From Kaistia soli DSM 19436 (GTDB lineage Bacteria > Pseudomonadota > Alphaproteobacteria > Rhizobiales > Kaistiaceae): 64,000 nt of DNA. The stretch covers positions 372,001 to 436,000 of the forward strand of contig NZ_FQUP01000001.1 of the NCBI RefSeq assembly GCF_900129325.1, read 5' to 3'. Each line of letters begins with the position of its first letter. Positions within the stretch are counted from its first letter, which is position 1. Shown piece by piece: positions 40,584-49,334 of the stretch. Both the position numbers and the translations under genes were made by a program. The notes beneath the pieces were generated by a model. It made no database searches, was not told where the DNA came from, and saw nothing but the letters and a program-made list of their open reading frames with translations.

Positions 40584-42650
40584 ATGGTCGAGAATATCCG
40601 GTTCGACATCACGGCGCGGGATGAAACCACTCGCGCCTTTCGTCAGATCGACGCCAATCTCAACCGGACGATGGCCGGCTTTCGCAAGTTCGAGGCTGGC
40701 ATCATTGGCTTCCGCGGGCAGCTCGGCGGCGCCCTTGCCGTCACGGCCAGCGCGACAGGTCTGCTTTATCTAGAAAAGCGCTTCGTCGACATGGGCTCGA
40801 AAGTTGGCGATACCGCCGACAAGATCGGGATCACGTCCGACCAGCTGCAGGAACTGCGTTACGGGGCGCAGCTCGCGGGCGTCGAGACCGAGACGCTCGA
40901 TGGCGCCCTGCTCATCTTCACCCGCAATCTCGGCAATGCCGAGCTGGGGCTCGGCAAGGCCCGCGGCGCGCTCAAGGAATTGGGTGTCGAGTTTGAGGAA
41001 CTGAAGGGGCAGTCGCCCGCCGAGATCTTCGGAAAGGTGGCCGACGGGCTTGCCCGGATCGAAGATCCGATGAAGCGCAATGCTCTGGCAGCGCAGCTTT
41101 TCGGCCGTTCGGGTGCCGAGCTTGGACCGTTGCTCTCGGAAGGCGCCAAGGGCCTCGAGGCCTATGCGGATAATGCGCGCAGTCTCGGCCTTATCGTGCA
41201 TGAGGATATCATCCGCGCCAATCAGGAGGCGGGCGACAGCTTCGACACGATCGGTACGGCGATCGATGCGGCCGGCATGAATATCTCAGCGGGCTTCTTG
41301 CCGGCGATCCGCGAGATCGAGGACATTATGACCTCGTCCGGCTTTCAAAGCGGGCTGCGTGATGCGGCGGCGGGCGTCTCCCAGTTCGTCCAATCTGCGA
41401 TCGAGCACTATGACGAGCTTGTCGCCGTGGTCGGCGTCATGGGTCGTCTCTACCTGGCGTTTCAGGGGTTCAAGATTGGCAAGGCGGCCGGCCCGGTCGG
41501 TATGGTCGCCGGCGCCGCGGCGGGCTATTTCGCGCCCGAGATCGCCGGCGCTCTGTCGACAGCTGGTGACGGACGAGCCCCGCTCGATGCCAATTCCAAC
41601 GGGAAGAAAGTCCTTTCGCTGGACGTCACCACGCCGGCTAATCAAGCGGAAATCGACCAGTATAACGCGGCGCGCGACACGCTCGCTCTTGGCCTTCGCC
41701 AGAATTCGGCGAAGCGGGGCGACTGGAGCGGCGAAGACTTTCTTACCGGTGGCGACGGCTTTACCGATGGTGGCTTCGGTGGCGGCGGTGGTGGGGCGGG
41801 TAAAGGCAAGAGCGGAGGGAAGACGAGCCGCGACCGCGCGGCCGATGCCGTGAAGCGTGTCACCGACAATTTGCAGGATCAGCTCAAGATGCTCGGGATG
41901 ACCGGGCGCGAACAGGCGATCTACAATGATCTGACCCGGGCAGGCGTCACTGAGAATGACGCCGCCGGCCAGGCTATTGCGGCACTTTCCGGCGCGCTTT
42001 ACGACCAGAGCGCAGCCCTCGAGGAGACGCAGCGAGCGATCGATGCGGCCCGCGGCATCAGCTTCGAATTCGCATCGGGTCTCATTTCGGATCTTCGCGA
42101 TGGCGTCTCAGCAGCCGAGGCGCTCGGCAACGCATTTGATCGTCTTGCTGATCGCCTGATCGACATGGCGCTCGATGAGACCATCAATTCACTCTTTGCC
42201 AATCTGGGTGGCGCGGCGCGCGGTGGAGGTGGCGGCGGGGGCGGGTTGCTTGCTGGGCTTATCAAGCTATTTGGTTTCGCGGATGGCGGATGGACCGGAG
42301 GCGGCGGCCGCGGCCAAGTGGCCGGCGTGGTCCACGGACAGGAATTCGTCGTCAACGCCGCGGCGACGTCGCGCAACCGCGCCCTCCTGGAAGCGATCAA
42401 CGAAGGGCGGCCCGGTTTTGCTGCCGGCGGCTATGGCGGCGGCGGCAGCTATGCGCCGGCCGGCGGCGCCAGCGGGCCGATCGTCTTTCACCAGACGATT
42501 AACCTCGAGGGCGCGACGGGCGACAAGCAAATCAGGGAACTCGTCACGCGCGCCTCAATGCAGGCGGTGGAGGCGTCGACCGCAATCGCCCGTAAACAGG
42601 CTGCCGCCTGGGTCTTTGAGGCGCAGTCGTCAGGGGACTACCGTTCGTGA
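40584..42650 (+). CDS. Tape measure protein
   Basis: The 688-aa product has long helical stretches (MVENIRFDITARDETTRAFR, GLARIEDPMKRNALAAQLFG), a hydrophobic middle near residues 295-320 and Gly-rich loops, then a C-terminal region often seen in tape measures (GGWTGGGGRGQVAGVVHGQE and EFVVNAAATSRNRALLEAIN). Length sets tail length at about 0.15 nm per residue, so roughly 100 nm. It lies after the G-T chaperone as expected. Confidence 0.88.
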   Translation: MVENIRFDITARDETTRAFRQIDANLNRTMAGFRKFEAGIIGFRGQLGGALAVTASATGLLYLEKRFVDMGSKVGDTADKIGITSDQLQELRYGAQLAGVETETLDGALLIFTRNLGNAELGLGKARGALKELGVEFEELKGQSPAEIFGKVADGLARIEDPMKRNALAAQLFGRSGAELGPLLSEGAKGLEAYADNARSLGLIVHEDIIRANQEAGDSFDTIGTAIDAAGMNISAGFLPAIREIEDIMTSSGFQSGLRDAAAGVSQFVQSAIEHYDELVAVVGVMGRLYLAFQGFKIGKAAGPVGMVAGAAAGYFAPEIAGALSTAGDGRAPLDANSNGKKVLSLDVTTPANQAEIDQYNAARDTLALGLRQNSAKRGDWSGEDFLTGGDGFTDGGFGGGGGGAGKGKSGGKTSRDRAADAVKRVTDNLQDQLKMLGMTGREQAIYNDLTRAGVTENDAAGQAIAALSGALYDQSAALEETQRAIDAARGISFEFASGLISDLRDGVSAAEALGNAFDRLADRLIDMALDETINSLFANLGGAARGGGGGGGGLLAGLIKLFGFADGGWTGGGGRGQVAGVVHGQEFVVNAAATSRNRALLEAINEGRPGFAAGGYGGGGSYAPAGGASGPIVFHQTINLEGATGDKQIRELVTRASMQAVEASTAIARKQAAAWVFEAQSSGDYRS

Positions 42651-43345
42651 CGATAATTGTGTGGCCAGATGCCCTCGAGCCCACGCAGGTCAGCGTCAAC
42701 TCCGTATCGATATCTCGTTCGGGCGGGAAGTCGATAGGCGGTCTTGAGCGGGCGATCCTGACGGATGTCGGCTATTGGTCGGTGACGATGACGCAGATCG
42801 TGCTGGCGTCGTTGGTGCAGCGGCAGCTTTGGAATGCCGTCCGCTCATCCTTGCGCGGACGTTCGGGTCTCATCGAGGTTCCCGTCTGGAGCCGGGAAAG
42901 TGCGCCTTATGCGGGAGGCGTGTGGACCCCTAGGCTTGTTCCCTATGACGATGGGGCGACATTCGACGACGGCGGTCTGCATGACAACGGCCCGGGTGTT
43001 GAGATCCGTATGCACGCCAGCGCGTCGATCGGCGCAACCGTCGTGACGCTGCGTCTTGTTTTAGGATCTGAGCAGCTGTCGGGTATCCGTTTTTCGTATG
43101 GCGGGGCGCTTTATGAGACCGGCCTGGCGCTTTCGGTCGAGGGGGATTTATGGGAGGTCCCGGTATTCCCCGCGATCCGGGCCGTGATCCCCAGCGACGC
43201 CGATCTCGAAATCGAGCGTCCGACCTGCATCATGCATCTTGCGACGGATCGGGAGATGGACGTCACGTTTTCGCGGTCGCAGGTCGACAAGCCGACGGTT
43301 AACTTCGTTGAGGCGGTCGAGTATTGGGCGGATATGGCGGGCTGA
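42647..43345 (+). CDS. Distal tail/tail tip protein, 232 aa
   Basis: This beta-rich protein (SVSISRSGGKSIGGLERAIL, YWSVTMTQIVLASL) occupies the slot of distal tail or lambda M/L-like genes, next to the DUF2163-like gene. It matches no family I can name with certainty. It starts with GTG 42647 overlapping the tape-measure stop (GTGA). Confidence 0.6.
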   Translation: MTIIVWPDALEPTQVSVNSVSISRSGGKSIGGLERAILTDVGYWSVTMTQIVLASLVQRQLWNAVRSSLRGRSGLIEVPVWSRESAPYAGGVWTPRLVPYDDGATFDDGGLHDNGPGVEIRMHASASIGATVVTLRLVLGSEQLSGIRFSYGGALYETGLALSVEGDLWEVPVFPAIRAVIPSDADLEIERPTCIMHLATDREMDVTFSRSQVDKPTVNFVEAVEYWADMAG

Positions 43346-43346
43346 A

Positions 43347-43913
43347 ATGACCATCAAGAGTATCCGCATTCTCGTCCGCTTCGATTTCCCGAGCGAGACC
43401 GTCCGCTTATGGGACGGATCCGGCCCTTATGTCGATCCAGATGGCGAGACATGGAGGGGCAGTCTGACCCTCACCGGCCTTGACCAGGTGGAGCTGGCGA
43501 TCAACGGCGAGGCGGTGACCTTTGCGCCTGAACTGGCGGCCGATGATCCTGAGCTTATCGACCTTGCTTATGGGTCGATGGAAGAGGGCGACGTCATCGG
43601 GTCGACGATGCAGCTATTGATCCAGCCTTGTGACGAATATCATCAGCCGGTCGGCGCGCCGGAGGTTAGGCTTACCGCGACGATCGACAATGTGATCTTC
43701 AGGGAAGAGGCATCGGGCGACGCGCATCTGGCAAGCGTGGTCGCCGAATGCACCAACCGCTTTAATCTTCGCAATCTCGTTTCCGGCGCGGTGCTTTCCG
43801 ATGTCGATCAACGAGCGCGCGCTGCGATCCTCAATCCGTCTGGAACCTCGGATCGCTTTTGCGAGCGCGTTCCCGCCTTGGCCGACCATACGATCGCATG
43901 GCCGAACCTCTGA
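43347..43913 (+). CDS. Tail tip protein, DUF2163-like, 188 aa
   Basis: The protein begins TIKSIRILVRFDFPSETVRL, includes DGSGPYVDPDGETWRGSL and ends with RVPALADHTIAWPNL. It resembles the DUF2163/gp13 group of gene-transfer-agent and phage tail hubs, which lie next to an NlpC-like gene as here. It shares a base with the next start (TGATG). Confidence 0.6.
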   Translation: MTIKSIRILVRFDFPSETVRLWDGSGPYVDPDGETWRGSLTLTGLDQVELAINGEAVTFAPELAADDPELIDLAYGSMEEGDVIGSTMQLLIQPCDEYHQPVGAPEVRLTATIDNVIFREEASGDAHLASVVAECTNRFNLRNLVSGAVLSDVDQRARAAILNPSGTSDRFCERVPALADHTIAWPNL

Positions 43914-44308
43914 TGATCGCCGATCTCGACGCCTTTCTCGCGAGTTATGGCGATCGCCCTTGGGTCTGGGGAGAAGTCGATTGTTCTCTCGTGCTGGCTG
44001 ATTGGGCGATCGCCAATGGCCATCCGGACTCCGCGGCGCAGCTGCGTGGCAGCTACGCGACGCATCAGGGTTGCCTTGCGGTTGTCGCGGCCGCTGGCGG
44101 CGTCGTGCCGCTCGTTGCTGCCTGTGCCGCCGTTCTCGGCCTCGATGCGCTGGCGGTACCCGAACGGGGCGCTATCGGGGTAGTGGGCGCCGCCAGCAAT
44201 ATGCATCGCCAATGGGGTGCCATCTTCGATGGTCGTGACTGGCAGGTGCGGCTTGAGCCGCGCTTCGTCGCGTTGAAGGCGCACCCTCTTGGGATATGGA
44301 GGATCTGA
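43913..44308 (+). CDS. DUF6950 family protein, 131 aa
   Basis: Residues include DLDAFLASYGDRPWVWGEVD and CSLVLADWAIANG, an NlpC/P60-like start (DCxxxxxDW), and a later GAIGVVGAAS loop. The family, DUF6950, sits at the tail-tip position in many phages and may cut peptidoglycan during entry. I start at ATG 43913 because it couples to the previous stop; ATG 43898 is also possible. Confidence 0.72.
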   Translation: MIADLDAFLASYGDRPWVWGEVDCSLVLADWAIANGHPDSAAQLRGSYATHQGCLAVVAAAGGVVPLVAACAAVLGLDALAVPERGAIGVVGAASNMHRQWGAIFDGRDWQVRLEPRFVALKAHPLGIWRI

Positions 44309-46347
44309 TGCCGCCCGCTCTTGGCTTCGCGCTGTTTACGCTTGGCGCGCCGCTCGGCCTCGTCAATTTCGTGACGATCGGCTTTGGCGCCACGGTGCTA
44401 AATGCTCTTGGCGCGGCGGCCCTTGGCATCGGCGCGAGTCTGGTTTCGAGCTATCTAAACAAGAATTCGACGCCGAAGGCCGAGGACGGAAAGTACAATC
44501 TCAAGCAGAATGTACCGCCGCTCTGCCGCATTTATGGACGCGTCAAAAAGGGCGGCGATTATGTCCTCCTTGAGGAGGCCGGCGGCTTCGCCTATCACAT
44601 CATCGTCCATGCCGGGCACAGGGTTGAGGCCTATGTCGAACATTGGCTGCATGATGATCTTGTGACGCACGATGGCGCCGGGATCGTCACGGATCCTGCG
44701 CACTATTATCCCTATGTCGGCATCAACGATCAGCTCGGCTATGATGTATCGACGGCCTATTCGCAGGTCGTGGCGGCTTTTCCCGATATCTGGACCGATG
44801 ACCATCGCGGCGACGGCCTTGCGTCGATCGTCATGACCTGCGGCTCCCCTTCAAGCGAGGACCTGCAGACGGTCTACCCAAACAATATGCCGGTCCATAC
44901 TGCTGTGATCGACGGGGCATTGATCTATGACCCGCGCGACGGGGTGACTCGCTTCTCCTCTAACCTCGCGCTCATCCGGGCCGATCATCTTCGACATCCG
45001 TCTGGCGGCGCCAAGCTGGGCATGGATGACCTCTATTGGCCGGATTGGCAGACCGCGGCGAATATCTGCGACGAGTGGGTCACCAACCGCGAAGGTGGCA
45101 GCGTGCGGCGCTATCACGGCGGTCTCTGGTATCGCTATTCAAATGACCAAGTCGAGGTCGGGCGCCTGATCGATCAGGCTGCCGAGCTGGTGATCTATGA
45201 GCGGCCGGATGGCAAGATCGGCGTTCATGCCGGGCACTATGTCGAGCCGGATATCAGGCTCACGGCCAACGATATCATCTCGCACCAGTTCGACGCCAAC
45301 CGGCGGCGCGCGAGCAACGTGGTCGCAGTGCGAGGCCGCTATACGGATCCGTCGCAGGGGTTCAACACCGTCGATGCAGCGATCTATGGCATCCCCTACG
45401 CGACAGACGAGACGGAGCGCACACGAACATTCGACAACCAGGTTGTGCAGGATCACAATCATTCGGCACGTCTGCAGAAGATCACCTATATCCGCGCCAA
45501 CGCGCCTCGGGTCTCCTTTACGGCGCACTATGAAGCGGCGCGCAACGTTCCCTACCGCCGCTTCGTCCGTGTCCATCTGCCACCGACGATGGTCGAGGCT
45601 GTGGTCGAGATCACGGGGCGACCCAAGCTATCGCTGGTCAATCTGACCTATAGTTTCGAAGGCATCGTGGTGCCGGCGTCGCTCTATGACTTCGATGCGG
45701 CGACGGAAGAGGGTGTGCCGGGGGGCTCGATCACGCCGGTTGCGCCGGGCGGAACCCCGGTGCCGACCGGTTTCGCGGTAACGATCGAGACCGCAGCTCT
45801 CAGTGGTGGGCAGCAGGCCGCCTATGCCTTGGCCACATGGGACCACGTGTCCGACATTCTGCGTTATGAGCTCACCTGGCAGCTGACCTCTGGCGGTGCA
45901 ATTACCTCGGCCGTATCTGCCTCTGGCGAGGACGAAGTGCGCACGAGCTATCTTGCCGATGGTTCGGAATATGAATTTCGGCTTCGAGCCTGGTCGCCTG
46001 GCGGCGGAAAGTCTGATTGGACCTCCTATGTCATTCGAACTGCAACGGCCGATCCGACGGCGCCCCCCGTCCCCGCTGCGGTCTCTTCCGACGATGGTGC
46101 CGGTTCGGCTGTGCTGCACTGGACGACGCCTAACTCGACAAACTTCGCGTCGACACTGATTTATCGGAACGCGGTCAATGACTTCGCGACGGCGACCCTG
46201 GTGGACGCAATCTATTCAGGGCCGTCGCTCGTCCGCAGCTACGCCGACGCGCCGGCGGCGGGCACTTACTATTATTGGCTGACCTCGGCCAACTTCTCAG
46301 GCGTCGAGAGCGCCGCAGTCGCCACCGGCGCAACCATCGTTTCCTGA
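44308..46347 (+). CDS. Tail tip/host-specificity protein (gpJ-like) with Fn3 domains
   Basis: The 679-aa protein has a membrane-like N-terminus (LGFALFTLGAPLGLVNFVTI), a J-like core (QNVPPLCRIYGRVKKGGDYV, YRYSNDQVEVGRLIDQAA) and two C-terminal fibronectin-III-like repeats from about residue 490 onward. It caps the tail and probably touches the host. An RBS GGAGG lies six bases upstream of ATG 44308, inside the preceding gene. Confidence 0.83.
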   Translation: MPPALGFALFTLGAPLGLVNFVTIGFGATVLNALGAAALGIGASLVSSYLNKNSTPKAEDGKYNLKQNVPPLCRIYGRVKKGGDYVLLEEAGGFAYHIIVHAGHRVEAYVEHWLHDDLVTHDGAGIVTDPAHYYPYVGINDQLGYDVSTAYSQVVAAFPDIWTDDHRGDGLASIVMTCGSPSSEDLQTVYPNNMPVHTAVIDGALIYDPRDGVTRFSSNLALIRADHLRHPSGGAKLGMDDLYWPDWQTAANICDEWVTNREGGSVRRYHGGLWYRYSNDQVEVGRLIDQAAELVIYERPDGKIGVHAGHYVEPDIRLTANDIISHQFDANRRRASNVVAVRGRYTDPSQGFNTVDAAIYGIPYATDETERTRTFDNQVVQDHNHSARLQKITYIRANAPRVSFTAHYEAARNVPYRRFVRVHLPPTMVEAVVEITGRPKLSLVNLTYSFEGIVVPASLYDFDAATEEGVPGGSITPVAPGGTPVPTGFAVTIETAALSGGQQAAYALATWDHVSDILRYELTWQLTSGGAITSAVSASGEDEVRTSYLADGSEYEFRLRAWSPGGGKSDWTSYVIRTATADPTAPPVPAAVSSDDGAGSAVLHWTTPNSTNFASTLIYRNAVNDFATATLVDAIYSGPSLVRSYADAPAAGTYYYWLTSANFSGVESAAVATGATIVS

Positions 46348-46385
46348 TCTTTTCCTATCACCGATGAACCATTCGAGGCTCGTCC

Positions 46386-47810
46386 ATGGCCGCGCTTTCC
46401 GACGCCTTCAATTCAGTATTCCGGCGCTACAATGTCGATGGCGTGCCGGGATCCGGGACGCGTAATCCGGCCAAGAGTGAGCAGCGCGCGCTTGGAGCCA
46501 CGATCGAGGGTTACATTGCTGCCAGTCTTTCTGCGCTCAATGGGACGATCGACGCCCGGATCGATGGCGTCGACGCCCGGATCGACAGCGCATTCGATGC
46601 TCTCGACAGCCTCGTTTCCTATGGTGCCATTCCGAACAGCACCTCGTCCGAGGCCAAGGCGGCGAACAGCGCTGCACTTCTGGCGGCGGGCCTGACCACG
46701 ACGGATCTCGGCTTCGGCGGCGTCGATATCCCCACGTCGCTTTATTACACGAATACGCCGGCCAATGAGCTTCCGCCCTTCGGTGGCCGGGGCTCGGTCA
46801 TCGATGCCGCGGGCAATCGTCGCGGTCGATACTTCTCCTGGATCACGGATGAACCGACAGTGCGGGCTCCGGATGATGGCGAAAATATCAACACCGCCTT
46901 CAATGGCGACTTCTCCTATGTGCAGTTTCTGGTCGAACATAGGATCACCGGCGACGCGCTCGGGTCGGCCCCAGTTGTCACCAGCTTTGACGAAGGTCTG
47001 CGAGCCTGGACGCCGGAAGCGTACCCCTATTACACGAATCTCTATGTCGAGGCCGGCGACAAGCACGACATCTTCATCACGACGATCGGCTCGGCTGACC
47101 ATATTGACGTCGTCAATAATTCTCTTGGCGATGTCGCGGCGCGCACGACGCGCGTCGTTGCCGCAAAGGTCAAGACGTCATTCACGGGAACCATCGATAA
47201 CGGTTGGGCGCTCGGCGACCTCATCGAAGCCATCGGCACTGTCGCTGGGGCGCAGCTCGTTGGCCATGAAGTCAATGGCTATGATCAGGGCTTTGATATT
47301 GGCTATGTCGGCTACAATTCCTGGGGCATGCGCACGAACGCCACAGGGGCGAAATATGCGCACTGGATCGACTATGTAGCGAAGTCGGCCGGCGGCGATC
47401 TGGCCCACGACCTTGCCTATGCCCTCTACGGCCCGTTCCGGATCGGCACCAACTATGCCGGCGCCGACTTTGACGAAGCCGGCTACGAGGGCGCTGCCAT
47501 CACGATGAAGGCGGGCCAGGGCATCTTCTGGAACACGTCAGATGGCGCTGTTCCGGATGATTACCGCTGGATCCCTGGCGTCCTCGGCTCGGTCTTCTCG
47601 GGCTATTCGGCCGCCGATAGCGCTCTGACGCACCTCAACGGCACCTCGGGCCTTCTCATCTATTCGGACGGCATCAAGTTCGCCGGCAAGCTTGGCTTCG
47701 GCGTCACCCCGATCGCGAAGCCCAACGTCGCCGGATCAGACGGCGGCATTGCTGGGCTTACAGCGCTTCGCACCGCTCTCGCCAATCTCGGCCTCATCAC
47801 CAACAGCTGA
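46386..47810 (+). CDS. Tail fibre protein
   Basis: The 474-aa product starts with a coiled-coil-like stretch (DARIDGVDARIDSAFDALDS). It then has beta-rich repeats with many Gly, Tyr and Asn residues, and a C-terminal tip (AGSDGGIAGLTALRTALANL) of the sort seen at fibre ends. It has no enzymatic motif. It probably binds the cell surface. Variation in this region between related phages would identify the receptor domain. Confidence 0.7.
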   Translation: MAALSDAFNSVFRRYNVDGVPGSGTRNPAKSEQRALGATIEGYIAASLSALNGTIDARIDGVDARIDSAFDALDSLVSYGAIPNSTSSEAKAANSAALLAAGLTTTDLGFGGVDIPTSLYYTNTPANELPPFGGRGSVIDAAGNRRGRYFSWITDEPTVRAPDDGENINTAFNGDFSYVQFLVEHRITGDALGSAPVVTSFDEGLRAWTPEAYPYYTNLYVEAGDKHDIFITTIGSADHIDVVNNSLGDVAARTTRVVAAKVKTSFTGTIDNGWALGDLIEAIGTVAGAQLVGHEVNGYDQGFDIGYVGYNSWGMRTNATGAKYAHWIDYVAKSAGGDLAHDLAYALYGPFRIGTNYAGADFDEAGYEGAAITMKAGQGIFWNTSDGAVPDDYRWIPGVLGSVFSGYSAADSALTHLNGTSGLLIYSDGIKFAGKLGFGVTPIAKPNVAGSDGGIAGLTALRTALANLGLITNS

Positions 47811-47818
47811 GTTGAACC

Positions 47819-48070
47819 ATGCAACCAAGCGAAATCATGAATCACCCGCTCGTCATCGCTTTGCGCAAGCAGCGCAATGACGCGACCGACCTCGTCGCCG
47901 TGCTGGCTGCGGAGAACGCATCGCTGCAAAGCGAGAACGCCCGGCTCGCGGCTGATACCGCGCCGGTGAAGACTTCGAAACGAGCCGTTGGTTCGGGGTC
48001 GGCCAAGGGCCGGCACCCCCCATCCGGTGCCACTGAGACCAAAAGCGCAAACCAAGGGGCAGTGTCATGA
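47819..48070 (+). CDS. Small coiled-coil protein after the fibre gene, 83 aa
   Basis: Residues 10-45 (ALRKQRNDATDLVAVLAAEN, ASLQSENARL) form a clear coiled coil. The C-terminus is Ser/Lys-rich and disordered. It may be a fibre chaperone or adapter. Overlap with the next gene (ATGA) shows coupling. Confidence 0.6.
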   Translation: MQPSEIMNHPLVIALRKQRNDATDLVAVLAAENASLQSENARLAADTAPVKTSKRAVGSGSAKGRHPPSGATETKSANQGAVS

Positions 48071-48486
48071 CGGACCTTTCCATTACGCCGGCGAATGTCA
48101 TCGCCGGATCTGATTCCGCATACTTCACCGGCCTCGCCGGGGAAGTGGTTGCTGCCGGAAAGGCCGTCTACCTCGACCCGACGACGAAACGGGTCATGCT
48201 CGGCGACAGCAATTCGGCCACGGCCGAGGCGCGCGAGGCGGACGGCATCGCGCTCAATGGCGCCGCTCCGGGTCAGCCGATCGTAGTTCACAAGTCTGGG
48301 GACCTGACCCTCGGCGCCGTACTTTCAATTGGCGTGGCCTACTACCTCTCAGATACGCCGGGCGGCATTTGCCCGGTCGCCGACGTCGGCGCCGGCGAAT
48401 ATGTTTGTCTGCTCGGTATCGCCAAATCCACTTCTGTCCTGGCCGTGAAAATCCAGTTTCCGGGCGTAACGCTCGGCGGCGGGTAA
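48067..48486 (+). CDS. DUF2190-like beta protein, copy 1, 139 aa
   Basis: The protein (NVIAGSDSAYFTGLAGEVVA, KAVYLDPTTKRVMLGDSNSA) ends with YYLSDTPGGICPVADVGAG. It is a paralogue of the next gene, with clear alignment across about 125 residues. The likely role is a small surface-decorating protein of the tail fibre or head. It shares four bases with the gene before it. Confidence 0.62.
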   Translation: MTDLSITPANVIAGSDSAYFTGLAGEVVAAGKAVYLDPTTKRVMLGDSNSATAEAREADGIALNGAAPGQPIVVHKSGDLTLGAVLSIGVAYYLSDTPGGICPVADVGAGEYVCLLGIAKSTSVLAVKIQFPGVTLGGG

Positions 48487-48491
48487 TTGCC

Positions 48492-48971
48492 ATGGTTGAC
48501 CTTGCCGTCACGGCGGCGAGCGTCGTCGCCGGAGCCAATGCCGTCCGCTTCACCGGCCTTGCCGGTGAGGTCATCACGGCCGGCAAGGCGGTGTATCTCG
48601 ATCCGGCGAGCCGCCGCGTTCTGCTCGCCGACAGCAATGCCGAGACGGTCGCTGCCCGCGCGACGCTCGGCATCGCCCTCAATGGTGCCGGATCTGGTCA
48701 GCCGATCTTCGTTCACAAGTCCGGCGAGCTCACGATCGGCGCGACGCTCGTCCCCGGCGCCGCCTATTTTCTCAGCGATACGCCGGGCGGCATCTGCCCG
48801 CGCGCTGATCTCGACGTCGACGAAACGATCTGTCTGATCGGCTTGGCCCGATCCGCTGCCATCCTTGACGTCGGCATCCAGATTCTCAGCGTCGCGGCCG
48901 GCGTCAGCGGCCATCTCAATTTCAGTGAACCCATCAACAGCGGCTACATCGCCCTTTTCGGAGATTTTTGA
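48492..48971 (+). CDS. DUF2190-like beta protein, copy 2, 159 aa
   Basis: It aligns with copy 1: SVVAGANAVRFTGLAGEVIT, KAVYLDPASRRVLLADSNAE and LSDTPGGICPRADLDVDE. A C-terminal extension of about 25 residues (SVAAGVSGHLNFSEPINSGY) is absent in copy 1. This is a tandem gene duplication followed by divergence. It follows copy 1 by five bases. Confidence 0.62.
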   Translation: MVDLAVTAASVVAGANAVRFTGLAGEVITAGKAVYLDPASRRVLLADSNAETVAARATLGIALNGAGSGQPIFVHKSGELTIGATLVPGAAYFLSDTPGGICPRADLDVDETICLIGLARSAAILDVGIQILSVAAGVSGHLNFSEPINSGYIALFGDF

Positions 48972-48972
48972 C

Positions 48973-49332
48973 ATGGCTGTCACCGAAATTACGGTCAAGG
49001 ATGCGGCCGGCGATCCGCAGGTCATCGCGCTTCCGACGGTGCGACAGGTCTCGTCCGCACCTGGGACGCTTACCTATGGGCAGATCCTCATGACCGGATC
49101 GCCCGTGCAGCTTCCATCCCGAGCGCTGATCAACGGCCTCGTGATCAGGGCGCGCGAGACCAATTCCGGCAACGGTTTCGTCGGCGGCTCCAGCGTCACG
49201 ACGACCGATGATGGCACAGGCAATGGCTTTCGCCTCTCGCCTGGGGATGCGTGGTCCGGCACGCCTTCGAATGCCAATCAGGTCTATGTCATCGGCGCCG
49301 CCGGCGACGTCTTTTACTTCACCGGGAGCTGA
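48973..49332 (+). CDS. Phage tail-region hypothetical protein, 119 aa
   Basis: The protein (VTEITVKDAAGDPQVIALPT, VRQVSSAPGTLTYGQILMTG) is beta-rich and Gly/Thr-rich with no named domain. It starts one base after the stop of copy 2 and probably belongs to the same fibre-accessory group. ATG 48973 is chosen, since the earlier in-frame start lies within copy 2. Confidence 0.58.
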   Translation: MAVTEITVKDAAGDPQVIALPTVRQVSSAPGTLTYGQILMTGSPVQLPSRALINGLVIRARETNSGNGFVGGSSVTTTDDGTGNGFRLSPGDAWSGTPSNANQVYVIGAAGDVFYFTGS

Positions 49333-49334
49333 AG

